DNA of 64,000 bases from Lachnospiraceae bacterium. GTDB lineage: Bacteria > Bacillota > Clostridia > Lachnospirales > Lachnospiraceae. Below the pieces are notes generated by a model, which searched no databases, was not told the origin of the DNA, and saw nothing but the letters and a program-made list of their open reading frames with translations. Positions 1-10,262 of the stretch are shown in pieces. Numbering within the stretch: the first letter of the stretch is position 1; each line of letters begins with the position of its first letter. Location: contig CABJBK010000001.1 of the NCBI GenBank assembly GCA_902363825.1, positions 327,084 to 391,083 of the forward strand, read 5' to 3'. The position numbers were made by a program, and so were the translations under genes.

Positions 1-108
<108 letters not shown>

Positions 109-140
109 AGAAAAATTACTGTCATGTAAAAAATAAAAAA

Positions 141-180
141 GAGGATAACCGGGGAAACTCGGTTATCCTCTTTGGTTTTG
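141..180 (+). terminator. Intrinsic terminator after tpiA
   Basis: An 11-bp stem (GAGGATAACCG paired with CGGTTATCCTC) with an 8-nt loop is followed by a T-rich run. It separates tpiA from gpmI. Confidence 0.85.
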
Positions 181-191
181 TGAATAAAATA

Positions 192-220
192 TTGTGAAAT
201 CCTTGACAATAGTGTATAAT
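192..220 (+). promoter_or_regulatory. Promoter of gpmI
   Basis: TTGTGA (192-197) and TATAAT (215-220) are 17 bp apart and lie between the tpiA terminator and gpmI. This implies a transcript with about 85 nt of untranslated leader. Confidence 0.6.
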
Positions 221-313
221 GTTTGCGGTAATCAAAAAGTAGTTTAAACAGTACCGGACATTATGTGCCGGGAGAACCATAAAACAACGATCAAAGAAAA
301 GAGGAAAAAGATT

Positions 314-1855
314 ATGAGCAAAAAACCAACCGTATTGATGATCTTAGACGGATTCGGCTTAAATGACAAGACAGAGGGAAATGCTGTCGCACAGGCGAAC
401 ACACCGGTCATTGACAAACTCATGAAAGACTATCCGTTCGTAAAGGGATATGCCAGCGGACTTGCAGTAGGACTTCCGGAAGGCCAGATGGGAAACTCTG
501 AAGTAGGTCATATGAACATGGGCGCAGGAAGAATCGTATATCAGGAACTGACCAGAATCACAAAAGAGATCGGAGATGGCGATTTCTTTAAGAACGAAGC
601 ACTGTTAGACGGCATGCAGAATGCAAAGAAAAACGGTTCTGCGCTTCATCTGTTCGGACTGTTATCCGATGGTGGTGTACACAGCCACAATACACACCTG
701 TATGGTCTGCTTGAGATGGCAAAAAGAGAAGGCGTTGAGAAAGTATATGTACACTGCTTCCTTGACGGACGTGATACAGCACCGACTTCCGCAAAGGGAT
801 ATGTAGAAGAACTTCAGGCAAAAATGAAAGAGATCGGTGTTGGCGAGATCGCTTCCTTAGAGGGACGTTACTATGCGATGGATCGTGATAACCGCTGGGA
901 TCGTGTGGAAAAAGCATACCGCGCAGTTGCGGAAGGTCAGGGAGAAAAGGCAGAAGACGCACTGGCAGCACTGGATGCTTCCTACGCAAAGGGTGTAACT
1001 GATGAGTTCGTGGTTCCGACCGTGATCGAAAAAGACGGAAAACCGGTTGCAACGGTAAATGACGGAGATTCCATTATTTTCTATAACTTCCGTCCGGACC
1101 GCGCAAGAGAGATGACAAGAGCATTCTGCGCGGATGAATTTGACGGATTCGACCGTGGAGCAAGAAAGAATGTAAAATTCGTTTGCTTTACCGAGTATGA
1201 CGAGACCATTCCGAACAAAGAGATCGCTTTCAAGAAAGTGCATCTGACCAATACCTTTGGTGAATATCTTGCAAAGAATGGCAAGACACAGGCAAGAATC
1301 GCTGAGACAGAGAAGTATGCGCACGTTACATTCTTCTTTAACGGCGGTGTGGAAGAACCGAATCAGGGCGAAGACCGTATTCTGGTAAAATCCCCGAAGG
1401 TTGCTACCTATGATCTTCAGCCGGAAATGAGCGCACCGGAAGTATGCGACAAACTGTGTGCAGCGATCCGTTCTGATAAGTATGATGTCATCATTGTAAA
1501 TTTCGCAAACCCGGATATGGTAGGCCATACCGGAATCATGGAAGCTGCAATTAAGGCAGTTGAAACCGTAGATACCTGTGTTGGAAAAGCAGTAGAAGCA
1601 TTAAAAGAAGTCGGCGGACAGGCATTCTTATGCGCAGACCACGGAAACGCAGAGCAGCTCATCGATTACGAGACAGGCGCTCCGTTTACCGCACATACGA
1701 CCAATCCGGTTCCGTTTATTCTGATCAACGCAGATCCTGCATATACGTTAAAAGAAGAAGGACGTCTTGCGGACATTATCCCGACCATGATCGATATGAT
1801 GGGAATGGAGAAGCCGGCAGAAATGACAGGCGAGTCCCTTCTGATCCGCAAATAG
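314..1855 (+). CDS. gpmI: 2,3-bisphosphoglycerate-independent phosphoglycerate mutase
   Basis: Interconverts 3- and 2-phosphoglycerate in glycolysis using two Mn ions and a phosphoserine intermediate. The 513-residue product has the usual family length. The LDGFG metal ligand (Asp12), the catalytic serine in MGNSEVGH (Ser62), the [12 protein letters not shown] active-site segment and the C-terminal ADHGN metal site are all present. The ATG at 314 is chosen because AGAGGAAAAAG lies just upstream and the protein then begins MSKKPTVL. An in-frame ATG at 263 would add 17 charged residues and lacks a ribosome site. It has its own promoter and is followed 22 nt later by a small membrane-protein gene. 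Confidence 0.96.
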   Translation: MSKKPTVLMILDGFGLNDKTEGNAVAQANTPVIDKLMKDYPFVKGYASGLAVGLPEGQMGNSEVGHMNMGAGRIVYQELTRITKEIGDGDFFKNEALLDGMQNAKKNGSALHLFGLLSDGGVHSHNTHLYGLLEMAKREGVEKVYVHCFLDGRDTAPTSAKGYVEELQAKMKEIGVGEIASLEGRYYAMDRDNRWDRVEKAYRAVAEGQGEKAEDALAALDASYAKGVTDEFVVPTVIEKDGKPVATVNDGDSIIFYNFRPDRAREMTRAFCADEFDGFDRGARKNVKFVCFTEYDETIPNKEIAFKKVHLTNTFGEYLAKNGKTQARIAETEKYAHVTFFFNGGVEEPNQGEDRILVKSPKVATYDLQPEMSAPEVCDKLCAAIRSDKYDVIIVNFANPDMVGHTGIMEAAIKAVETVDTCVGKAVEALKEVGGQAFLCADHGNAEQLIDYETGAPFTAHTTNPVPFILINADPAYTLKEEGRLADIIPTMIDMMGMEKPAEMTGESLLIRK

Positions 1856-1877
1856 CACAGACATTCCGGAGGAACGT

Positions 1878-2111
1878 ATGAAGTTAAAGAAAGTGCTGAT
1901 CCCTTTGGCTTTAACGATCTGCTGTAGTTTCTATTTTGCGGCATTTGCGATCATCTGCGCGGCGAGATCCGTTTCCGGTATGGCATTAACGCTCGGTATT
2001 CTGATACCGGCGATCGTGGTACTGGTGTCGGTCATCCTGTTTGTGCGCGGTTATTTCGAGATCCGGCGTGAAGCGGAGGAGTCCGAGAAGGAAAAAGAAA
2101 AGCAAAAATAA
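1878..2111 (+). CDS. Small membrane protein with two predicted helices
   Basis: A 77-residue protein not recognised as a named family. It has two hydrophobic stretches, about residues 6-28 and 34-57, and then a very charged cytoplasmic-type tail rich in Glu and Lys. A good ribosome site (GGAGGAACGT) precedes the ATG. It sits 22 nt after gpmI and before a shared terminator, so it is probably cotranscribed with gpmI. No function can be assigned from sequence alone. Confidence 0.65.
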   Translation: MKLKKVLIPLALTICCSFYFAAFAIICAARSVSGMALTLGILIPAIVVLVSVILFVRGYFEIRREAEESEKEKEKQK

Positions 2112-2113
2112 AA

Positions 2114-2160
2114 GAAAGCACGGTTCACTTGAAAGCGAGTGGATCGTGCTTTCTCTTTCT
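2114..2160 (+). terminator. Intrinsic terminator of the gpmI unit
   Basis: A long stem pairs GAAAGCACG...CACT (from 2114) with AGTGG...CGTGCTTTC (ending 2153) and is followed by CTCTTTCT. Confidence 0.75.
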
Positions 2161-2279
2161 ATTATGAAAACACTTCTCAATTATAAGAAAAGCTAATGAA
2201 ACAATGAAATTATACAAAAATATTAATAAAAGAACATCTTTTTTCTACATGCAAAAGAAGTGGATTCGGGCGCTTCGCA

Positions 2280-2309
2280 TTGACGAAAAGGAAACGGGTG
2301 TATTATAAT
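2280..2309 (+). promoter_or_regulatory. Promoter of the pur operon segment
   Basis: TTGACG (2280-2285) and TATAAT (2304-2309) are spaced by 18 bp, about 50 nt upstream of purC. No purine riboswitch or PurBox could be recognised in the 250-nt gap. Confidence 0.65.
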
Positions 2310-2357
2310 TTTAACAATGGATAAATTATCTTAGCAAGCATTGAATGGAGGACAAAG

Positions 2358-3242
2358 ATGAGCAATCAGGAATTTAAACCAATTAAAGAGGGAAAAGTAC
2401 GAGAGGTCTATGATAATGGAGACAGTCTGATCATTGTTGCAACAGACCGTATCTCTGCGTTTGATGTTATTTTAAAGAATAAGATTACTGACAAAGGGGC
2501 AATTTTGACACAGATGTCGAAGTTCTGGTTCGATTATACAAAGGATATTGTTCCAAACCATATGCTTTCTACAGATGTTAAGGATATGCCGGAGTTTTTC
2601 CGCAAACCGGAATTTGACGGCAACAGCATGGAATGCCGCAAACTGGAGATGCTTCCGATCGAGTGCATCGTCCGTGGATACATAACCGGAAGCGGCTGGA
2701 AGAGCTATCAGGAAAACGGTACAGTCTGCGGAATCAGACTGCCGGAAGGCTTAAAGGAATCGGACAAGCTGCCGGAGCCGATCTACACACCGAGTACCAA
2801 GGCGGAGCTTGGCCTGCATGACGAAAATATCTCCTACGAGGAGAGCGTTAAGGTCTTGGAAAAGATCTACGGAGCCGAAAAAGGAGCGGAATACGCTGCA
2901 AAGATCAAAGAATACACGATCGCGCTTTACAAAAAATGCGCAGAGTACGCATTGAGCAAAGGCATCATCATTGCGGACACCAAGTTTGAGTTCGGTCTGG
3001 ATGAAAACGGAAATGTTGTGCTCGGAGATGAAATGCTCACACCGGACAGCTCCAGATTCTGGCCGCTCGAAGGATACGAAGCAGGAAAATCACAGCCATC
3101 CTTCGACAAACAGTTTGTAAGAGACTGGTTAAAAGCAAATCCGGACAATGAAGGTCTGCTTCCGGAAGAGATCGTGACAAAGACCGTTGACAAATATAAA
3201 GAAGCATTTGAACTGCTGACCGGAAAGAAATTTACAAGATAA
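2358..3242 (+). CDS. purC: Phosphoribosylaminoimidazole-succinocarboxamide synthase
   Basis: SAICAR synthetase of de novo purine synthesis; it joins aspartate to CAIR using ATP. The 294-residue protein is the long form, longer than the roughly 240-residue Bacillus/E. coli type. It carries the KEGKVREVYD nucleotide-binding start, IVRGYITGSGWKSY and the Asp-rich ADTKFEFG segment. GGAGG precedes the ATG. It begins the purC-purF-purB run, with only 11 nt to purF. This local order makes steps 1 and 8 and both lyase steps of the pathway. Confidence 0.96.
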   Translation: MSNQEFKPIKEGKVREVYDNGDSLIIVATDRISAFDVILKNKITDKGAILTQMSKFWFDYTKDIVPNHMLSTDVKDMPEFFRKPEFDGNSMECRKLEMLPIECIVRGYITGSGWKSYQENGTVCGIRLPEGLKESDKLPEPIYTPSTKAELGLHDENISYEESVKVLEKIYGAEKGAEYAAKIKEYTIALYKKCAEYALSKGIIIADTKFEFGLDENGNVVLGDEMLTPDSSRFWPLEGYEAGKSQPSFDKQFVRDWLKANPDNEGLLPEEIVTKTVDKYKEAFELLTGKKFTR

Positions 3243-3253
3243 TAGGAGAACCC

Positions 3254-4705
3254 ATGAATACAAAGGAAATGGAAAAAAATCCGATGCCGTTTGACGGGCT
3301 GCATGAGGAATGCGGCGTATTCGGAATGTATGATTTTGACGGCGGCGATGTTGCTTCTACGATCTATTACGGCCTGTTTGCACTGCAGCACAGAGGACAG
3401 GAGAGCTGTGGTATCGCGGTCAGTGATACGAGTGGCCCGAAGGGAAGAGTGCAGTCCTATAAGGACATGGGACTGGTCAATGAAGTGTTTACACCGGAGA
3501 TCCTTGGCAAATTAAACGGGGATATTGGTGTGGGACATGTCCGCTATTCTACCGCAGGAGCTTCCACAAGGGAGAATGCCCAGCCGCTGGTCTTAAATTA
3601 TGTCAAGGGAACACTTGCGCTGGCGCATAACGGAAACCTGATCAACGCGAATGAACTGCGCCATGACCTGGAGTATACCGGAGCAATCTTCCAGACAACG
3701 ATCGATACGGAAGTGATCGCTTATCATATCGCGCGTGAGCGTCTGAATTCAAAGACAGCGGAGGAAGCGGTAAGACGTGCGGTTGCCAAGTTGAAGGGGG
3801 CATTCTCCTTAGTTGTGGCAAGTCCGCGTAAGCTGATCGGAGCGAGAGATCCGTTCGGATTCAAACCGCTTTGCATCGGAAAGAGAGACAATGCTTATAT
3901 TCTCACATCCGAGACCTGCGCACTGGAGACCATCGGAGCGGAATTTATTCGTGATGTCCGTCCGGGCGAGGTAGTTACGATCTCACCGGAAGGCGGCATC
4001 CAGTCCGATATGTCCCTTGCGCTTGCTCCGGAAAAAGAGGCACGCTGTATTTTTGAATATATATATTTTGCAAGACCGGACAGCCATATCGACGGTGTCA
4101 GTGTTTATGGTTCCAGAATCAAGGCGGGACGTTTCCTTGCCATGGATTCACCGGTGGATGCGGATCTGGTAGTCGGTGTTCCGGAATCCGGAAATGCTGC
4201 AGCACTCGGTTATTCCCTGCAGTCCGGGATCCCTTATGGAACGGCGTTTGTCAAAAACAGCTATGTGGGAAGAACCTTTATCAAACCAAAGCAGAGCAGC
4301 CGCGAATCCAGTGTGCGTGTAAAATTAAACGTATTAAAAGAAGCGGTTGCGGGCAAGCGTATCATCATGATCGATGATTCCATCGTGCGTGGTACGACAT
4401 CCGACCGTATCGTGAAGATGTTAAGAGATGCCGGAGCGACAGAAGTACATGTAAGGATCAGTTCGCCGCCATTCTTATGGCCGTGCTATTTTGGAACGGA
4501 TATCCCGGAACGGGAACAGCTGATCGCCTACAACCGTACGATCGATGAGATCCGTGAGATTATCGGTGCAGATTCTCTCGGATATCTGGATGTGGAGCGT
4601 CTGGAGGAACTTTCCGAGGGGCTTTCCATCTGCAAAGGCTGCTTTAACGGAATATATCCGTTGGAACCGCCGAAGGAAGATATCCGCGGAAGTTACGAAA
4701 AATAA
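3254..4705 (+). CDS. purF: Amidophosphoribosyltransferase
   Basis: Catalyses the committed first step of purine synthesis, PRPP plus glutamine to phosphoribosylamine. A propeptide of about 19 residues precedes the glutaminase nucleophile Cys20 (HEECGVFG), as in Bacillus-type enzymes where the propeptide is cleaved. The PRPP-binding motif IIMIDDSIVRGTT lies in the C-terminal half. Cysteines in EARCIFEY, PCYFGTD and SICKGC match the ligands of the Fe-S cluster in the Bacillus-type subfamily, so this enzyme is probably oxygen-sensitive. Length (483 aa) is normal. It lies 11 nt after purC and 32 nt before purB. Confidence 0.96.
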   Translation: MNTKEMEKNPMPFDGLHEECGVFGMYDFDGGDVASTIYYGLFALQHRGQESCGIAVSDTSGPKGRVQSYKDMGLVNEVFTPEILGKLNGDIGVGHVRYSTAGASTRENAQPLVLNYVKGTLALAHNGNLINANELRHDLEYTGAIFQTTIDTEVIAYHIARERLNSKTAEEAVRRAVAKLKGAFSLVVASPRKLIGARDPFGFKPLCIGKRDNAYILTSETCALETIGAEFIRDVRPGEVVTISPEGGIQSDMSLALAPEKEARCIFEYIYFARPDSHIDGVSVYGSRIKAGRFLAMDSPVDADLVVGVPESGNAAALGYSLQSGIPYGTAFVKNSYVGRTFIKPKQSSRESSVRVKLNVLKEAVAGKRIIMIDDSIVRGTTSDRIVKMLRDAGATEVHVRISSPPFLWPCYFGTDIPEREQLIAYNRTIDEIREIIGADSLGYLDVERLEELSEGLSICKGCFNGIYPLEPPKEDIRGSYEK

Positions 4706-4737
4706 GAAGCTACGAAGACAAAAGTGAGGGAAAAGAT

Positions 4738-6192
4738 ATGAATACAGATGGTTACAGCAGTCCGCTTTCCGAGCGTTACGCAAGTAAAGAAATGCAGCAC
4801 ATTTTTTCACAGGATATGAAGTTTTCCACATGGAGAAAACTGTGGATCGCTCTGGCAGAGACAGAGATGGAGCTTGGACTTAAAAATGAAAAGGGAGAGC
4901 CGGAGATCACGCAGGATCAGATCGATGAGATGAAGGCGCATATCTATGACATCAATTATGATGTTGCGAAGGAACGGGAAAAACAGGTACGTCACGATGT
5001 TATGTCCCATGTGTACGCATTCGGAAAACAGTGCCCGAAAGCAAAGGGTATCATCCATCTTGGCGCGACATCCTGCTATGTCGGAGATAACACCGATATC
5101 ATCATCATGAAAGAAGCGCTGCTTCTGGTGCGCAAAAAACTGGTTAATGTCATTGCGGAACTTGCAAAATTCGCGGATCAGTATAAAGAACTTCCGACCC
5201 TTGCGTTTACGCATTTCCAGCCGGCACAGCCGACAACCGTAGGAAAGCGCGCAACACTCTGGACACAGGAATTCCTGATGGATTTAGAGGATCTTGACTA
5301 TGTGCTCGACAGCTTAAAGCTTCTCGGCTCTAAGGGAACGACCGGTACACAGGCAAGTTTCCTTGAACTGTTTGACGGAGATCAGGAGACGATCGACAAG
5401 ATCGATCCGATGATCGCGGCAAAGATGGGATTTAAGGAGTGCTATCCGGTATCCGGACAGACCTATTCCAGAAAAGTAGATACCCGTGTGGCAAATGTTC
5501 TTGCGGGCATTGCGGCAAGCGCACACAAGATGTCCAATGACATCCGTCTGCTGCAGCACTTAAAAGAAGTGGAAGAGCCGTTTGAAAAGAACCAGATCGG
5601 TTCCTCTGCGATGGCATACAAGAGAAACCCGATGCGCAGTGAGAGAATCGCTTCTCTTTCCCGCTATGTAATGGTGGACGCGTTAAATCCGGCGATCACT
5701 TCCGCAACACAGTGGTTTGAGCGTACCCTGGATGATTCCGCCAACAAACGTCTTTCCATTCCGGAAGGATTCCTTGCGATCGACGGTATTCTGGATCTTT
5801 GCTTAAATGTTGTGGACGGACTTGTCGTATACGATAAGGTCATCCGCAAACACATGATGGCAGAGCTGCCGTTCATGGCGACCGAAAACATCATGATGGA
5901 CGCAGTAAAGAAAGGCGGAGACCGTCAGGAGCTGCATGAAAAGATCCGTCAGCTTTCCATGGAAGCAGGAAAGAATGTAAAGCAGGAAGGAAAAGAAAAC
6001 AATCTGCTTGAGCTGATCGCGGCAGATCCGTCGTTCAACCTTACTCTGGAAGAACTCGAAGCAAACATGGAACCGGCAAAATATGTCGGCAGAGCACCAT
6101 ATCAGGTCAATGTATTTTTGCGTGATGTGGTCAATCCGATCCTGGATGCAAACAAAGAACTGCTTGGCGTTAAAGCAGAGATCAATGTATAA
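4738..6192 (+). CDS. purB: Adenylosuccinate lyase
   Basis: Cleaves SAICAR and adenylosuccinate, releasing fumarate, in two steps of purine synthesis. The fumarase/lyase signature reads GSSAMAYKRNPMRSER. That is closer to the animal-type 480-residue form than to the 430-residue Bacillus form, and the 484-residue length agrees. The HLGATSCYVGDN segment supplies a substrate-binding region. It is the last gene of the pur run and is followed by an intrinsic terminator. Confidence 0.95.
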   Translation: MNTDGYSSPLSERYASKEMQHIFSQDMKFSTWRKLWIALAETEMELGLKNEKGEPEITQDQIDEMKAHIYDINYDVAKEREKQVRHDVMSHVYAFGKQCPKAKGIIHLGATSCYVGDNTDIIIMKEALLLVRKKLVNVIAELAKFADQYKELPTLAFTHFQPAQPTTVGKRATLWTQEFLMDLEDLDYVLDSLKLLGSKGTTGTQASFLELFDGDQETIDKIDPMIAAKMGFKECYPVSGQTYSRKVDTRVANVLAGIAASAHKMSNDIRLLQHLKEVEEPFEKNQIGSSAMAYKRNPMRSERIASLSRYVMVDALNPAITSATQWFERTLDDSANKRLSIPEGFLAIDGILDLCLNVVDGLVVYDKVIRKHMMAELPFMATENIMMDAVKKGGDRQELHEKIRQLSMEAGKNVKQEGKENNLLELIAADPSFNLTLEELEANMEPAKYVGRAPYQVNVFLRDVVNPILDANKELLGVKAEINV

Positions 6193-6233
6193 AAGCTTTT
6201 TTTGATCCATAAAAAAAGAACAGAAGAAAGAGA

Positions 6234-6267
6234 GCCGTATGCTTTTTGTTAAGCATGCGGCTTTTTT
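6234..6267 (+). terminator. Intrinsic terminator after purB
   Basis: A 10-bp stem GCCGTATGCT/AGCATGCGGC, with one G-T pair, is followed by six T. Confidence 0.85.
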
Positions 6268-6344
6268 GGTATCTACCGGTCACAAAGCATGTATAAAAAA
6301 GCCTCATTTACAGAAACTATGAAAAAAGGCAAATGGAGGCAATT

Positions 6345-7619
6345 ATGAGTTTAAATTTGAAAATCACAAATGTACATGCAAGAGAGATCTTAGATTCCCG
6401 CGGAAATCCTACGGTGGAGACCGTAGTGACCTTAGAGCACGGGATCTCGGCGCGGGCGAGCGTTCCGTCCGGCGCAAGCACCGGAAAATTTGAGGCAGTG
6501 GAGTTAAGAGACGGAAGGGAGCGTTATTTCGGTCTGGGCGTGCAGCAGGCGGTATGCAACGTGAATGACAAGATCGCGAAGGAGCTGATCGGGAAAAATG
6601 CGCTGCAGCAGTTGGAGATCGATTCTCTGCTGATCCAGTTGGACGGAACGGAAAACAAGGAGCATCTCGGAGCGAACGCGATCCTTTCCGTGTCCATGGC
6701 AGTTGCAAGAGCGGCGGCAGTGGCGCTTCAGATGCCGCTTTGCCGTTATCTGGGCGGAAGTTATACGAGAAAACTGCCGGTGCCGATGATGAATATCCTA
6801 AACGGCGGAAAACACGCGAACAACAGTGTGGATTTTCAGGAATTTATGATCATGCCGGTCGGAGCTGAGACTTTTCATGACGGACTGCGGATGGGAACGG
6901 AAGTCTACCATTTCCTGCGCCAGATCCTGGACAAGGAGGGATATTCGACCAGTGTCGGTGATGAGGGCGGTTTTGCGCCGGATCTTTCCAATGCGGATGA
7001 GGTGTTCCGTTATCTGATGCGCGCTGTGGAAAAAGCCGGGTATGAGCCGGGAAAAGATATCCTGTTCGCCATGGACGCGGCGGCGAGTGAACTTTATGAT
7101 GCCGAAAAAGACTGCTATGATTTTACAGGAGAAGATGTCTGCCGCTCAAGCGATGAACTGATCGATTATTATGAGGCACTCTGTAAAAAATATCCGATCG
7201 TCTCAATCGAGGACGGACTCGATGAAGAGGACTGGGAGGGCTGGAAACGTCTGACCGGACGCCTTGGAAAAAAAGTGCAGTTAGTCGGGGATGATCTGTT
7301 TGTGACCAATGTGAAACGCTTAAAATGCGGAATTGACATGGGTGTCGCAAATTCCATCCTCATCAAAGTAAACCAGATCGGAACGCTGACCGAGGCGTTT
7401 CACGCGATCGACATGGCAAAAAGCGCGGGCTACACGACCGTGATCAGTCATCGGTCCGGGGAGACCGAGGATTCCATCATCGCGGATATCGCAGTCGCGG
7501 TGAATGCCGGACAGATTAAGACCGGAGCACCGTGCCGCGCGGAGCGTACCGCAAAATACAATGAACTGCTCCGTATTGAGGAAGAACTGGACGGGCTTGG
7601 AAGATACGAGGCAATTTAA
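6345..7619 (+). CDS. eno: Enolase
   Basis: Converts 2-phosphoglycerate to phosphoenolpyruvate in glycolysis. The 424-residue protein has the N-terminal [14 protein letters not shown] motif, [10 protein letters not shown] with the catalytic glutamate, the metal ligands in FAMDAAASE and [11 protein letters not shown], the catalytic lysine in [13 protein letters not shown] and the SHRSGETED signature. The start at 6345 is preferred because GGAGG (6335-6339) lies 5 nt before it; the in-frame ATG at 6333 overlaps that ribosome site. It is monocistronic after the purB terminator. Confidence 0.95.
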   Translation: MSLNLKITNVHAREILDSRGNPTVETVVTLEHGISARASVPSGASTGKFEAVELRDGRERYFGLGVQQAVCNVNDKIAKELIGKNALQQLEIDSLLIQLDGTENKEHLGANAILSVSMAVARAAAVALQMPLCRYLGGSYTRKLPVPMMNILNGGKHANNSVDFQEFMIMPVGAETFHDGLRMGTEVYHFLRQILDKEGYSTSVGDEGGFAPDLSNADEVFRYLMRAVEKAGYEPGKDILFAMDAAASELYDAEKDCYDFTGEDVCRSSDELIDYYEALCKKYPIVSIEDGLDEEDWEGWKRLTGRLGKKVQLVGDDLFVTNVKRLKCGIDMGVANSILIKVNQIGTLTEAFHAIDMAKSAGYTTVISHRSGETEDSIIADIAVAVNAGQIKTGAPCRAERTAKYNELLRIEEELDGLGRYEAI

Positions 7620-7694
7620 CTGGAATAATTTTACAAATGCGTATATAATTGTCTGGGGACAAGAAGGAAAAACAGGAAAAACGGAGGGAAAGAT

Positions 7695-9458
7695 ATGAGA
7701 GATACCTGGTCTTTGGATGTATTGTATACAGGATTCGATGATAAATGCTGGAGTGAAGATTTAAAGAAGCTGGATGACTGTGTGGAGAAATTTCAGGCAT
7801 TTGCCGCAAAGTTGTCCGATGAGAACGAAAAAGAGACGATAAAAGAGGGATTAAAGCTCCTGGAAGAGCTGGAGGGTCTTTTTGCGCAGATGATGATCTT
7901 CTGCGAGCTGCGCGGTGCGGCAGACACCCGCGATAAGGACAGCATGTCTTATGAAGGGGTGCTCAGCCAGAAGCGGAACCGGACAAGGGCGGCGGAAACA
8001 AAATTCGCGGAATATGTGGCAACACGGAAAAATCTGGAGCAGGATATAAAAGAGGATGCATTCCTTACGTCTTACGCGTATCTGCTGCGCAGCATGGCGG
8101 AAGATAACCGCCACCTGCTGTCCGGGGATGTCGAGGAGGCACTGGCAAAGATGGATATCAGCGGCGGTGCGGCATGGAGCAGCCTGCAGGGGTATCTTAC
8201 GTCTTCGGTGGAAGCAGATCTCGATGGTAAGAAACTGACGCTTTCCGAAGTGAGAAACCTGGCGTACAGTCCGAGTAAGGAAGAACGGAAAGCAGCCTAT
8301 GAGGCGGAGCTTGCCTGCTATGATAAAATAAAGGATTCGGTGGCGTATGCCCTAAACAGTATCAAGATGCAGGACATCAGTGAGTGTGAGCTGCGCGGGT
8401 TTGCGTCTCCGCTTGCAAAGACACTGTATTATGCTAGAATGAAAGAAGAGACATTAAATGCCCTGCTTGAGGCAATGACGGAATATATGCCGCAGTTCTG
8501 GCGGTATCTGCGCTTAAAAGCGGAAAAACTCGGTTATGCAGACGGACTGCCGTGGTATGAACTGTTTGCGCCGCTTGGAAAGAGTACAAAGTGTTATACC
8601 ACAGAGGAGGCAAGGGACTACCTGATCACGGTATTTTCCTCCTTCTCGCCGGATATGGCGGAGATGATGAAGCGCGCCTTCGCGGAGGACTGGATCGATT
8701 TTTATCCGAGAAACGGCAAAGTGGGCGGCGCGTTCTGTGAGGCGCTGAACAGCAAAAAGGAATTTCGTGTGCTGACCAACTTCTCCGGCTCTTTTTCGGA
8801 TCTGGTGACACTGGCGCATGAACTCGGACACGGCTATCATGATTTCATGGTGCATGACAATGAGCCGCTCAATATGGAGTATTCCATGCCGGTGGCGGAG
8901 ACAGCGTCCACTTTCAATGAAAATGTGATCACAGGCTATGCGATCGACCATACCGGAGATGAGGAAGAAAAGCTCGCCCTGATCGAAAGCCAGCTCAGTG
9001 ATACGGCGCAGATCATGTGCGATATCTATTCGAGATTCCTGTTTGAGTCGGAAGTGGTAGAGCGGCGCAGGGACAGCTTCCTTTTTGCCGATGAGCTGAA
9101 TGAGATCATGCTGGATGCGCAGAAGAAAGCCTATGGAAACGGGCTGGATGAAAACTGCCTGCATCCGTATATGTGGGTGTGCAAAAGCCATTATTACAGT
9201 GCGGATCTCGGGTTTTACAATTATCCGTACGCGTTTGGCGGTCTCTTTGCGCGCGGGCTGTATGCGAAATACAAAAAAGAGGGCAGCGTGTTTGTGGAGA
9301 ACTACAAAAAGATGTTAAAAAATACGCCGGTCATGTCCGTGGAAGATGTGGCAAAGATCTGCGGCATTGATCTGACGGATAAAGAATTCTGGATGATGAG
9401 CCTGCATTCCTATGACGCAGAGATCGATGAATTTGAGCGGTTAATAAAAAACGCATAG
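7695..9458 (+). CDS. M3-family zinc oligoendopeptidase (PepF-like)
   Basis: A cytoplasmic zinc metallopeptidase that trims short peptides. The zinc-binding HELGHGYH motif is at residues 375-382 of 587, with the downstream glutamate ligand in the ETASTFNEN stretch that is typical of family M3B. No signal peptide is visible. GGAGGGAAAGAT precedes the ATG. The gene is followed 18 nt later by the exporter pair, with which it may be cotranscribed. Exact subfamily and substrate are unknown. Confidence 0.9.
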   Translation: MRDTWSLDVLYTGFDDKCWSEDLKKLDDCVEKFQAFAAKLSDENEKETIKEGLKLLEELEGLFAQMMIFCELRGAADTRDKDSMSYEGVLSQKRNRTRAAETKFAEYVATRKNLEQDIKEDAFLTSYAYLLRSMAEDNRHLLSGDVEEALAKMDISGGAAWSSLQGYLTSSVEADLDGKKLTLSEVRNLAYSPSKEERKAAYEAELACYDKIKDSVAYALNSIKMQDISECELRGFASPLAKTLYYARMKEETLNALLEAMTEYMPQFWRYLRLKAEKLGYADGLPWYELFAPLGKSTKCYTTEEARDYLITVFSSFSPDMAEMMKRAFAEDWIDFYPRNGKVGGAFCEALNSKKEFRVLTNFSGSFSDLVTLAHELGHGYHDFMVHDNEPLNMEYSMPVAETASTFNENVITGYAIDHTGDEEEKLALIESQLSDTAQIMCDIYSRFLFESEVVERRRDSFLFADELNEIMLDAQKKAYGNGLDENCLHPYMWVCKSHYYSADLGFYNYPYAFGGLFARGLYAKYKKEGSVFVENYKKMLKNTPVMSVEDVAKICGIDLTDKEFWMMSLHSYDAEIDEFERLIKNA

Positions 9459-9476
9459 ACAAAAGAGGATAAAACA

Positions 9477-10262
9477 GTGGGAGAACTTACGCGAAAAGAT
9501 GCCGAAAAACTGCTTGGTACGGTTTTGGATATCGGAGAATCCATGCTGATCTGCGGTGGAGAAGTAAGCCGCGTGGAGGATACCATGCAGAGGATCTGCA
9601 CAAGTTACGGTGTGGCGCGGGTGAATCCGTTTGTTATCACATCGAGTATAGTCATCACGCTTCAGCTTACGGACGGGGACGCGGTGACCCAGACCAGGCG
9701 GATCAACCGCAGCGCGACAGATTTTACGGGACTCGAAGAACTAAACGAGCTGTCCCGTTATCTGTGCAGCCATACGCCGCCGGTGGATGAGATCGCGGCA
9801 ATCTATAAGGAAAGTATACAGCAGAAGGAACAGACAAAACGAGCGGCCAAGATGCTGTTTGGCTATCTGATCGCCGCATGCGCGTTTGCCATATTTTTTG
9901 GAGGAAATATGTGGGATGGATGCGCGGCGGCACTGATCGCGGTCGCGATCTGGTTTTTAGACCTTTATTTCAGAAAGATCGTGCCGAGCCAGATGATGTA
10001 TCTGCTGTTTGCGGCATTTATCATGGGAACGCTTGCGATGAGTTTCAAATTCACGGGGCTGCCGTTTCACGCGGATAAGATCATGATCGGGGATATCATG
10101 CTTCTGATCCCGGGGCTTCTTATGACGAACGCTGTGCGTGATATTTTTTCCGGTGATACGATATCGGGGATGCTTCGGCTTTGCGAATCACTTCTGATGG
10201 CTGGGATGATCGCGGCAGGAACGGTCGCAGCCATATTTCTGATGGGAGGGATCAAAGGATGA
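9477..10262 (+). CDS. ThrE-type threonine/serine exporter, large subunit
   Basis: A 261-residue membrane protein whose N-terminal half carries the DUF1212/ThrE signature (GGEVSRVEDTMQRI). It is followed by about five hydrophobic segments from residue 122 onward. It starts with GTG at 9477 after AGAGGAT. The next gene overlaps its stop (ATGA) and encodes the partner ThrE_2 domain. Such split ThrE exporters are common in Firmicutes. Export of threonine/serine is inferred from the family, not shown here. Confidence 0.8.
   Translation: MGELTRKDAEKLLGTVLDIGESMLICGGEVSRVEDTMQRICTSYGVARVNPFVITSSIVITLQLTDGDAVTQTRRINRSATDFTGLEELNELSRYLCSHTPPVDEIAAIYKESIQQKEQTKRAAKMLFGYLIAACAFAIFFGGNMWDGCAAALIAVAIWFLDLYFRKIVPSQMMYLLFAAFIMGTLAMSFKFTGLPFHADKIMIGDIMLLIPGLLMTNAVRDIFSGDTISGMLRLCESLLMAGMIAAGTVAAIFLMGGIKG

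Noticed and set aside
203..220. TTGACA plus TATAAT before gpmI as one promoter
   Set aside because: They are only 6 bp apart; the usable -35 is TTGTGA at 192-197.
857..1528. 223-codon frame antisense to gpmI
   Set aside because: Lies fully within a secure gene; no ribosome site or recognisable protein.
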